From: an uncultured bacterium
Lineage (GTDB): Bacteria; Margulisbacteria; Marinamargulisbacteria; SXXA01
NCBI GenBank assembly: GCA_903864835.1
Contig: CAIPHK010000040.1
Span: 1-64,000, forward strand
Length of the DNA: 64,000 nt
Direction of reading: 5' to 3'
Numbering within the stretch: position 1 is the stretch's first letter; every line of letters begins with the position of its first letter. Below are positions 11,239 through 18,643 of the stretch, piece after piece. The translations under genes were made by a program, and so were the position numbers. The notes under the pieces are model-generated. The model was not told where the DNA came from. It searched no databases and was given only the letters and a program-made list of their open reading frames with translations.

Positions 11239-12015
11239 ATGTTTAATACAATTCATAGGCCACCCAGGCGGCGTATCGGGACCTTTTCCGTCCTGATGGC
11301 CACCATTTTCATTTCAGCCTGCGGCCAATTGACGTCGATGTCTAATCAGTCCAAACCCGATGACGCCCATACGGGATTACACGAGCTTGAACTCTCGTTA
11401 GCAAACGTCAATGATGAAAAAGGTGCTCAAAATGCAATTTCGTCCATTGAGTCATATGTCAATCGTCGGGCCAATACGGCATTTTCGGCCGCACGTTTTT
11501 CCGGCGGCACTTTGAACGACTCCCATTCCGTCGTTTCCCTATCGAGCGATCGGAAGCAATTGCTCGCAAAATTATACGTACGAGGCGGATATTTAAAGTC
11601 TTCCAAACGAACCCAATCCGCTGACGACGCACTATCTCCCGAAGACTATCAGGCGCAGCGCCAAGCCGCCTTATCTCAAGGATTTACGACAAAAGACATC
11701 GCCGATGCCCTCAACAAGGCCATAGCCAACTCTCCGTTAACCATCGCCTCCTCCCTTTCAAAAATTGCTGAAGCCGCGACGCCATTCACTGAGAATGACG
11801 TCGAATTGCTTCAAGACCATGTCGAATCCCTCGTACCCGAGGCCGGCGATCCAGGTTCAAGCCGAGTATCCCCCATTGAAGCCTTACTGATCGGCTACGC
11901 TGCGGCCAGCGATGATGACGGAACCCAACCCAATGGGGAGGTTAGATTCTACGGCACTCAGGATCAAATTAATCAATTTGTAGATACCCTGGCTCAAAAA
12001 GCCACTGATCAGTAA
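11239..12015 (+). CDS. Putative exported lipoprotein, unknown function
   Basis: 258 residues. Positively charged N-terminus (HRPPRRR), hydrophobic stretch and lipobox-like FISAC with Cys at about residue 28 indicate a lipoprotein signal, so the mature protein should be lipid-anchored in the envelope. The rest is largely helical, Ala/Ser-rich, without a recognised domain; residues near 215-250 (EALLIGYAAASDDDGT) match the fragment at 10916-11101. Strong AAGGAG Shine-Dalgarno. First gene of a tightly spaced run reaching 20710 (14 nt to the next gene). Confidence 0.72.
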   Translation: MFNTIHRPPRRRIGTFSVLMATIFISACGQLTSMSNQSKPDDAHTGLHELELSLANVNDEKGAQNAISSIESYVNRRANTAFSAARFSGGTLNDSHSVVSLSSDRKQLLAKLYVRGGYLKSSKRTQSADDALSPEDYQAQRQAALSQGFTTKDIADALNKAIANSPLTIASSLSKIAEAATPFTENDVELLQDHVESLVPEAGDPGSSRVSPIEALLIGYAAASDDDGTQPNGEVRFYGTQDQINQFVDTLAQKATDQ

Positions 12016-12029
12016 AAGGAGCCTCCCTC

Positions 12030-13067
12030 ATGAACAAATTCCAAAAATTATGGACCGTACTGGCGGGTCTAGCGCTACTATCTCCATCCGTATTCGCCGG
12101 AAGCGGCAGAGCCAAGCCGGCACCCACCTACTATTCCTATCAAGATTTACTTAACGCGACCCAGACCTATTCCAGAGATATGTGGTATGACAACATGTCG
12201 TATTCGCCAAACAACGATGTCGCACTAATTCCCCAATATCCTGTCGGAGGGTCCGCAATTGCATCCACGAAATTAAAATCCACTATCATACCCGCCAAAG
12301 CACCTAGAACTATATCCTATGTACGGCGGCCGAAGCGCCGCCCCGGCCAGCCCACGTCGTCCATGACCACACAAACCACTTATATCAATTGGCCCAGCGA
12401 TGGCTCGAAAAAAGTCCCGTTTGATCAGCTAGCGGGCTGTGCGGGGGACTTGATTTTTGTTCGCGGAAAAAGCAAAGGCGAAAAATTGGTATCCGAATAT
12501 TTTTCGTCGTGGACTCATGTCGCGATGATTTGGAGTAATACTCAGCACAAAGTGCTTGAGTCGATGGAAAAAGGGGGAGTACAGGTTAACGACGCTCACG
12601 AATCCTGGGCCAACACGATTGCATTTGCAACCAAAAGCGTCGATCCAAACAAAGTGGGATATTTTGATTGGACCCAAGAGGATGAGAACGGAAAAGTAGT
12701 AAATTACATGGGCTCGAATCATGCTTATCTGGCAATAATAGCTGCAAATAGAAATTATTCGGGCACTCTATACTGGCCCACGTCTGTAAATAAATATGCG
12801 TGGACTACCAAAGATTTCTGGAAAAAATGGAGCGACATCAATAATCCCGAATCGATGTATTGTTCCAAATTAGTGTACCAGACCTTTAAGGATAACAATT
12901 CATCCGTTAACTTGGATTCCAATCGAACCAAAATATACATTCCGGGTCTTGCCAACTCGGATGGGAGTTGGATCGGCGTGAGTCCCGATGACATTTGGGG
13001 ATCTTCAGACACCACCGAAGCATGGGAATTTTACGGCCAAGAGAATTTGACGAGAGCACTTAATTAA
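12030..13067 (+). CDS. Exported permuted papain-fold (YiiX/NlpC-P60-like) hydrolase
   Basis: 345 residues. Signal peptide (to about residue 23, ending VFAGS), a ~100-residue spacer, then a domain with the marks of the circularly permuted NlpC/P60 group: CAGDLIFVRG, SSWTHVAMIW (catalytic His about 162) and MYCSKLVYQTF (catalytic Cys about 277). Family members cleave or transfer acyl/amide groups on peptidoglycan or lipids; the substrate here is unknown. Acts outside the cytoplasm. AAAGGAG precedes the ATG; the next gene starts 1 nt after its stop. Its N-terminal YYSY segment recurs in the broken gene at 10720. Confidence 0.75.
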   Translation: MNKFQKLWTVLAGLALLSPSVFAGSGRAKPAPTYYSYQDLLNATQTYSRDMWYDNMSYSPNNDVALIPQYPVGGSAIASTKLKSTIIPAKAPRTISYVRRPKRRPGQPTSSMTTQTTYINWPSDGSKKVPFDQLAGCAGDLIFVRGKSKGEKLVSEYFSSWTHVAMIWSNTQHKVLESMEKGGVQVNDAHESWANTIAFATKSVDPNKVGYFDWTQEDENGKVVNYMGSNHAYLAIIAANRNYSGTLYWPTSVNKYAWTTKDFWKKWSDINNPESMYCSKLVYQTFKDNNSSVNLDSNRTKIYIPGLANSDGSWIGVSPDDIWGSSDTTEAWEFYGQENLTRALN

Positions 13068-13068
13068 T

Positions 13069-14409
13069 ATGTTTCGGATTCCTACAAGATTTAAGATTTC
13101 TATTTTCATCATCGCGATTCAATCGCTCTTATACGCATCCGGCCCCACCACAAACGTAACGTATGCAATGAGATATGACACAACCGGTTACCCCAAAGAC
13201 TTTAAAGTCTATCTCAGTTGTATTGATTTATCGGACAATCACCTGGCCTGGGAACGACGGATCGATGAAGACATCAATGCCTTTTCTATTTTAGAAAATG
13301 GCAACCTGGCATTTATGTACACCGCTGCGGTTGGTAGATACTTTAGCAAAGTTGAAGAATACGACCCCCAAGCCAATCGGGCATGGCAGATCATCGAAAC
13401 AGAGGGCTCCGGACCGAAGGCTTGTATTGGGTATCCCGGAAAATTGTTCGTCCAGGTCGCCCATGCAAAATTCACTGCAGAAGAAATAAAACGACAGCAC
13501 CGCAGACTGAGTCCTTATTCTTATGCTGGATTTGAGGTATATGATCGCGGAAATAATCATCGTCACCAGGCGACTCTTCGTTTAGGTAACTCTGACATAA
13601 TCGATGACGTCGCGTTCAACTACAAAACAGGCCGCATTTATGCACTAACCACCCCGATGGATTTGGATGATCCTCGGCATCCCAGGGGAGTTCGCCGCAA
13701 CGATCTTGGATTAACCTACCTTCATATCATCAGTACAACGGCCAATACACTCGCCCAAAAAGTCGATTTAACCGACTATTTTTTAATTGCCCGTGGAATC
13801 ACTCAGATCGACAACCTAATTTATATCAAAGCCTCAAGTCCCCTTTCCGCGATTAAAAACTTTGAAGACCAAAATAATAAGGACATGGAACTTGCCTTAA
13901 AAGGGTTACCCGACGAGCTTAAAGGGTATCTAGGAAAATACGCCGACTTAGACCTCTCCAATAAATTTTGGGCCTACATCACTCCCCGTCTACGGCAAAT
14001 CGAGGCTACCCGCACCACCGAAAACCGAACCCAATACAAACCTAACAACAGCGACACCATGTTCGTGTTTCGCGATCTCCCGTTTGAACTGGTCGCAACC
14101 TTTTCCATCGGGACCAAACAACCCATTAGCCGCATGATTTCCGCACCCGACGACAACCTTATTATCCTTGAAAACAGAGCCCCAATGGGCAGTTTTTTTG
14201 CGACCTTATTGTTTTTAGATATAAAAACAAAAACAATTACCACCTCGATCGACGTCAGCGGGTACAACACGATGGAATACGTGGGCAATCATAAGCTGCT
14301 TGTTTCTACCCGCACCAAGCTCATTATCTTTAACACGACAACACTCACCGTCGAAAAGGAATATCCCGGATTTTACACAGCGATTTCCCGGATTTTTGGC
14401 GACGCGTAA
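13069..14409 (+). CDS. Exported beta-propeller-like protein, unknown function
   Basis: 446 residues with an N-terminal signal peptide (KISIFIIAIQSLLYASG). The body is beta-rich, with recurring strand-turn units such as GRIYALTT, DNLIILENRA, HKLLVSTRTKLIIFNTTTL that resemble blades of a WD40/YVTN-type propeller; no catalytic motif is recognised. Co-transcribed by position: 1 nt after the hydrolase, 2 nt before the acyl carrier protein. Probably periplasmic or surface partner of the hydrolase; that is inference. Confidence 0.6.
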   Translation: MFRIPTRFKISIFIIAIQSLLYASGPTTNVTYAMRYDTTGYPKDFKVYLSCIDLSDNHLAWERRIDEDINAFSILENGNLAFMYTAAVGRYFSKVEEYDPQANRAWQIIETEGSGPKACIGYPGKLFVQVAHAKFTAEEIKRQHRRLSPYSYAGFEVYDRGNNHRHQATLRLGNSDIIDDVAFNYKTGRIYALTTPMDLDDPRHPRGVRRNDLGLTYLHIISTTANTLAQKVDLTDYFLIARGITQIDNLIYIKASSPLSAIKNFEDQNNKDMELALKGLPDELKGYLGKYADLDLSNKFWAYITPRLRQIEATRTTENRTQYKPNNSDTMFVFRDLPFELVATFSIGTKQPISRMISAPDDNLIILENRAPMGSFFATLLFLDIKTKTITTSIDVSGYNTMEYVGNHKLLVSTRTKLIIFNTTTLTVEKEYPGFYTAISRIFGDA

Positions 14410-14411
14410 CG

Positions 14412-14666
14412 ATGATCATTTCAAAACCCCTACTCGCCAAAATCGTGGCGCCTATATTGATGCGTTCGGTGGACGACATAATCGACGCCCCGACATTGCA
14501 GGACTTCGGGGTGCACTCATTAGAGATGGTGGAAATAATTTCTGAATTTGAAGATCGGTTCGGCATTTCCATTTCGCTCAAAGAGTCCCCATTACTTTTT
14601 GATTTAGATAACGCAGTTCAGTTTATTCAAGAAAAAATGGCGGCCCGAGCCAATCCCGCTCGGTGA
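14412..14666 (+). CDS. Specialised acyl carrier protein
   Basis: 84 residues, four-helix ACP fold predicted. The phosphopantetheine Ser is Ser36 in FGVHSLEMVEI, where the usual DSL is HSL. It is distinct from the housekeeping acpP at 26693-26941, so it likely serves a dedicated pathway. Overlaps the MBOAT-like gene by 4 nt, recalling the DltC/DltB pairing of a carrier protein with a membrane O-acyltransferase, and lies four genes ahead of an oxoamine synthase that could use an acyl-ACP substrate. Confidence 0.82.
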   Translation: MIISKPLLAKIVAPILMRSVDDIIDAPTLQDFGVHSLEMVEIISEFEDRFGISISLKESPLLFDLDNAVQFIQEKMAARANPAR

Positions 14667-15934
14667 AGCAACTATCTGGCCTAATCAGCCACCTCCTACT
14701 GATCTTACTGGTCGGAGTCCTATTCACAACGATGCCGGTAAAAATGATTCCATTTCAATTTTCATCGGGATTAATTAAGTACCCACTCTTCTCCTATGCC
14801 CAACTTTCTCCCGTATATTTGATTTGGGTGACTTGTTGGATTGCCGGTGCGGCAGGCCTTCGATTCGCCATCCCGAAACATACTGAATGGATACTTATAG
14901 GCACCATTGTTGGAATCCTCGCCCCGTTATCACCCCCACTATTAATTTATTTAGTAGCGGTACCCATTATTGTGTTCCATATTGGACGAAACCGGCTTAC
15001 CCCCCAATGGCATTGGCCGGTTATTTGGGGCGTATGGGGATTGTCTACTATCATCATTCCTTGGACCGCATTAGTTTGGCACCCGGAATGGGATTTTATC
15101 CGACTATTTTTTTTACACACCACCGGATTTCGTACCGGCCCCTACCTGTATGACACCATTGACCGTGGACACCGATTTTCTTTAAAAGAGACCTTGATAT
15201 ATTTTTTATTTCCCGGCAACTTTTTAGTCATTCCGACTTGGATTGTTTGGCCATTTCCCTCTGAATGCAAATTGATCCGCCATCGAGACCCCGTTGCGGA
15301 ACGCAGTATTCCCCAATATATCATTGGCCTTACCTGCTTGATGACCGTTTGGGGAATAAATAGTGCCGCCATACGTCTCACCGGCCACCCCGTAGGAACC
15401 ACCATCGCCGACTGGACATTGGTGGGGACTTTTAGCCGGATCATCGAGTCATTAACCCGGATAATCTACTATTATTTTGTGGCCACGATAGGGATGTCCA
15501 TTGCGCAAACGCTCGGATACAGATTCGAGAAACCCGCATTCAATCACCCATGGAAAACTCAAAATCCATATGACTTTTGGAATCGGTTTCTAATTCACAC
15601 CAAAGATGTCTACTTAAAACTCTTTCTTCAGCCCATGGAACTAATCTTCAGACACATTGGAATACGGTCCATTAAAGTACGATTCGGGCTGGCGATCATG
15701 GTGTCATTTTTTGTTATCGAAATCCCAATTCACTTTTTCGCGGTATACGACCATTCAATGCTCCATTTCCCCCTACAGTTATGGCAATGGTACTTTTTTC
15801 TACTGGGGACCTTTGGGCTATATTGGGTCGGCAGAACACTGATTCACCCAAAAATAAGAGCATGGGCACACCATCCCGTCGGACATCGCGCCATTTCAAT
15901 TTTCTGGATCACTCTTTTTTTAATGGCGGTTTGA
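14663..15934 (+). CDS. Polytopic membrane protein, divergent MBOAT-like acyltransferase candidate
   Basis: 423 residues, GTG start at 14663 overlapping the ACP stop. About ten hydrophobic helices. The segment NPYDFWNRFLIHTKDVYLKL (about residues 296-315) resembles the MBOAT signature around FWRRWHITLS, and a later helix ends in IEIPIHFFAVYDHSML with a His where MBOAT proteins carry the catalytic His. MBOAT enzymes move acyl groups from a carrier onto hydroxyls across the membrane. The match is short and other classes of membrane protein are possible. Pairing with the ACP supports the reading. Confidence 0.5.
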   Translation: MKQLSGLISHLLLILLVGVLFTTMPVKMIPFQFSSGLIKYPLFSYAQLSPVYLIWVTCWIAGAAGLRFAIPKHTEWILIGTIVGILAPLSPPLLIYLVAVPIIVFHIGRNRLTPQWHWPVIWGVWGLSTIIIPWTALVWHPEWDFIRLFFLHTTGFRTGPYLYDTIDRGHRFSLKETLIYFLFPGNFLVIPTWIVWPFPSECKLIRHRDPVAERSIPQYIIGLTCLMTVWGINSAAIRLTGHPVGTTIADWTLVGTFSRIIESLTRIIYYYFVATIGMSIAQTLGYRFEKPAFNHPWKTQNPYDFWNRFLIHTKDVYLKLFLQPMELIFRHIGIRSIKVRFGLAIMVSFFVIEIPIHFFAVYDHSMLHFPLQLWQWYFFLLGTFGLYWVGRTLIHPKIRAWAHHPVGHRAISIFWITLFLMAV

Positions 15935-15961
15935 GTCACTGTTGAGTGTCATAATGTTTAA

Positions 15962-16453
15962 ATGACCCACCAGACGGGAAAAACGGCTCTATCTCAGCGA
16001 GTTAGGATGGCCACTGTGGGAACCTTCCAAAAACCTATTTATTTCATCATAGCGATCATTTGGTCCGGAGTTTACGGCGCCATAGCCGGATCGGTCGGCA
16101 AAATAATCGGTATTGTCGAAGATTTTATCGCCGATTCCAAATCCGAAGTCCGAATGTGGAAACGATATCCAAGGATGCAAACCATATTCTACCTGCGAAG
16201 CCACATTCACACGCTCAAAACACACCGGGCGCCGTCCTCTGAAATCACCCAAGTCATGAATCAATATCGAGACGGAACCTTTTCGTCACCCCATCCGATG
16301 ATTCAGATCGGGGTTCATTTTTTATTTGCGATGGGGCGGCTGCCATTCGCTGCATTTGCAGGCCTACTCGAAGGGCCAGGCGTGGTATGGGATGACTGCC
16401 AACGCCGATGGGATACCCAATTCGAAAAAAAGGAGCCGCACCATGACTACTAA
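15962..16453 (+). CDS. Small membrane-associated protein, unknown
   Basis: 163 residues. One clear hydrophobic segment (PIYFIIAIIWSGVYGAIAGSVG, about 24-45) and a weaker one near 117-137 (IGVHFLFAMGRLPFAAFAGL); basic cytosolic stretch between. No family recognised. 27 nt after the MBOAT-like gene, and its last 11 bases overlap the start of the response regulator, so the two are translationally coupled. Confidence 0.6.
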   Translation: MTHQTGKTALSQRVRMATVGTFQKPIYFIIAIIWSGVYGAIAGSVGKIIGIVEDFIADSKSEVRMWKRYPRMQTIFYLRSHIHTLKTHRAPSSEITQVMNQYRDGTFSSPHPMIQIGVHFLFAMGRLPFAAFAGLLEGPGVVWDDCQRRWDTQFEKKEPHHDY

Positions 16454-16952
16454 AATTCCCGTTCTTATAGTCGAAGACGAAGTCAAACAAGCCGAATTAA
16501 TCGCGAACTACGTCCGTGAGGCGGGAGAGTACACGCCAATTATTGCCCACAACGGCCTCGAGGCATTTGAAATTCTACGACGCCATCGCCGGTTTCTGGG
16601 ATTTGGCCACAATCAAATCAAATGTATCCTCTTGGATATTCGAATGCCGCAAATGGATGGGTTGGAATTTTTAAAGCGCCTTCGTACAGAAGAAGACGCC
16701 ATCGCGTTTCACCGTCACATTCCGGTGGTGATGCTCACCGCATACGACGACCCCGACTACACAACCAAAAGTACAGACCCTACCTATGGACTAATCGCTG
16801 GATACCTCGTCAAACCGATTGTCCCTCAAGAACTAAAGGACACCCTGTATCGAATCATTGCGCAAGGCGACACGGAGTTTCTCGTCGAGAAAACGTTTGT
16901 TAAGCGATATCCGAAGCCCGGAACGCCCGAGTTATTTAGGGACAAGCTATAA
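16443..16952 (+). CDS. Receiver-only response regulator
   Basis: 169 residues from ATG 16443, chosen over longer in-frame starts because AAGGAG sits just upstream and the receiver fold begins at once (IPVLIVEDE). Acidic pair Glu11/Asp12, phosphoacceptor Asp65 (CILLDIRMPQMDG), Thr in VVMLTAYDD, Lys in YLVKPI. There is no output domain, only a ~35-residue tail. Likely phosphorylated by the histidine kinase two genes downstream and acts by protein contact or phosphotransfer. Confidence 0.88.
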   Translation: MTTKIPVLIVEDEVKQAELIANYVREAGEYTPIIAHNGLEAFEILRRHRRFLGFGHNQIKCILLDIRMPQMDGLEFLKRLRTEEDAIAFHRHIPVVMLTAYDDPDYTTKSTDPTYGLIAGYLVKPIVPQELKDTLYRIIAQGDTEFLVEKTFVKRYPKPGTPELFRDKL

Positions 16953-17037
16953 GGTAATCTATTCCTCAGTATACCGATCCGCTATACTGCAAACTTCACC
17001 TATTTTTTGCGAATACATTTTGTTGGGAGGGAAATCC

Positions 17038-18639
17038 ATGCCCCAACCTGCCGCTGACGGCTTGATACATTCTAACGGCATTTCTACGACCAATGGCCTA
17101 GTCATTCGAGCGGAAGATTTAGCGTTTAGTTCAAAAATGGAGTCCTTCACCAAAAGGGACACATCTCCGACATCGGACACGTTATTCGTAGTCGTCCAAA
17201 GTCTACTTGCCAAGTATCTACTAACATTACCCGAGATTAGTGCGTGGTTGGTGGAACATCCGCAGGTAAATCAAACACAAAGCAGTATCGAAGTCACTAT
17301 TAGAAGATGGATTGAATCAAAATTTCTCCTGGAATACACCTCCGGCCACCAACCCAATCCATGCGTCATTTTACCGCCCCCCCTAAATCCGCCAAAAAAC
17401 AACAGAATACAAAGCCTGGCCTGGATTTATTCAAACACCCAGCTCAATAATCGCTTCCAACCCCTCCAAAAAACATATAACAACCTAATCAAACATTTAG
17501 ATCTAACTGGACACAACAGTTATAACCAGACCATCGACCCTGTTGAATTCGGCCCGCAAGTAGTCGTTAATAACCGCATATGCTCAATGTTTTCTTCAAA
17601 CGATTATTTGGGTTTGTCCAAACATCCCAGCGTTGTAAAAGCCGGGCAAGAAACGTATAAGCGATACGGGAATAGTTCATCCGGCTCACGGATAATGACC
17701 GGAACGACGTCCATTCATCGAAAATTAGAAGTAGCTATTGCCGATTTAAAAGATTGTGATGATGCCGTAATTTTTAGTTCCGGATTTCTAGCCAACCTTG
17801 CATTAATGTCCATTTTTTCACGGGATACAACTATTTTTTTTGATAGCTTGAATCACGCGTGTATCATCGACGGCATCAGACTAGCGGAACTCAACAGCGT
17901 CCGATTCAAGCATAATAACCTGACACACCTACGAAATAGACTTCAGGATTTCCCACTGGTGAGTCATAAGGTGATATCGGTAGAAAGTGTGTATAGTTTA
18001 GACGGAGACATCAGTCCTCTACCGGAAATCATCGATCTTGCTAAACAATACAATGCTATTGTTGTTGTAGATGAAGCGCATTCAACCGGCACTATGGGGA
18101 CAACCGGAAAAGGAATTTCCGAGCACTTTGGTCTAGATCGCGATGCGATCGCGCTCAAAATGGGCACCTTGGGAAAAGCACTCGGTGGTGAGGGGGGCTA
18201 TATTGCTGGCCCACGACGAATCATCGATGCAATCCGATATACATCAAGACCCTATCTATTTTCAACGAGTCTGCCGGCCCCAATCATGGCAGGTACAGCA
18301 ACTGCCATTCAAATTTTAAATAGATCTCCAAATTTACCACAAGAGCTGCAAGCGAAAAGCAAATTTTCACGAGATCAACTCTTAGCCCATGGCTTTAATC
18401 TTGGAAAATCGGAAACTCAGATTATTCCAATCATCATCCCAGACGTCGATCAAGCGCACCTACTACAAGCGCGATTGCAGACAGATGGATTTTTTCTCAA
18501 CGCGATTACATACCCCGCCGTCCCCCCAAAGTCATCGAGATTGCGCTTGAGTATCAATGCCCATCATTCTGTTGACCAAATAAGTGAGGTAATCGACCGA
18601 GTTGTGTTTCATTCCAAAAAAATGGGGGTAGTTAAGTGA
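17038..18639 (+). CDS. Alpha-oxoamine synthase (serine palmitoyltransferase/KBL/autoinducer-synthase family)
   Basis: 533 residues from ATG 17038 (GGGAGG Shine-Dalgarno). PLP enzyme condensing an amino acid with an acyl thioester. The catalytic domain starts near residue 180: SSNDYLGLSKHP, GSSSGSRIMTGT, HRKLE, SLNHACIIDGIRLAE, VVVDEAHSTGTMG, and the PLP lysine Lys380 in GTLGKALGGEGGY. About 180 extra N-terminal residues have no recognised fold. It is flanked by a response regulator and a histidine kinase, the layout of Legionella lqsA/lqsR/lqsS and Vibrio cqsA/cqsS. Alternatives: sphingoid-base or capnine synthesis with the ACP in the same operon. Product unknown. Confidence 0.85.
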   Translation: MPQPAADGLIHSNGISTTNGLVIRAEDLAFSSKMESFTKRDTSPTSDTLFVVVQSLLAKYLLTLPEISAWLVEHPQVNQTQSSIEVTIRRWIESKFLLEYTSGHQPNPCVILPPPLNPPKNNRIQSLAWIYSNTQLNNRFQPLQKTYNNLIKHLDLTGHNSYNQTIDPVEFGPQVVVNNRICSMFSSNDYLGLSKHPSVVKAGQETYKRYGNSSSGSRIMTGTTSIHRKLEVAIADLKDCDDAVIFSSGFLANLALMSIFSRDTTIFFDSLNHACIIDGIRLAELNSVRFKHNNLTHLRNRLQDFPLVSHKVISVESVYSLDGDISPLPEIIDLAKQYNAIVVVDEAHSTGTMGTTGKGISEHFGLDRDAIALKMGTLGKALGGEGGYIAGPRRIIDAIRYTSRPYLFSTSLPAPIMAGTATAIQILNRSPNLPQELQAKSKFSRDQLLAHGFNLGKSETQIIPIIIPDVDQAHLLQARLQTDGFFLNAITYPAVPPKSSRLRLSINAHHSVDQISEVIDRVVFHSKKMGVVK

Positions 18640-18643
18640 CCTT

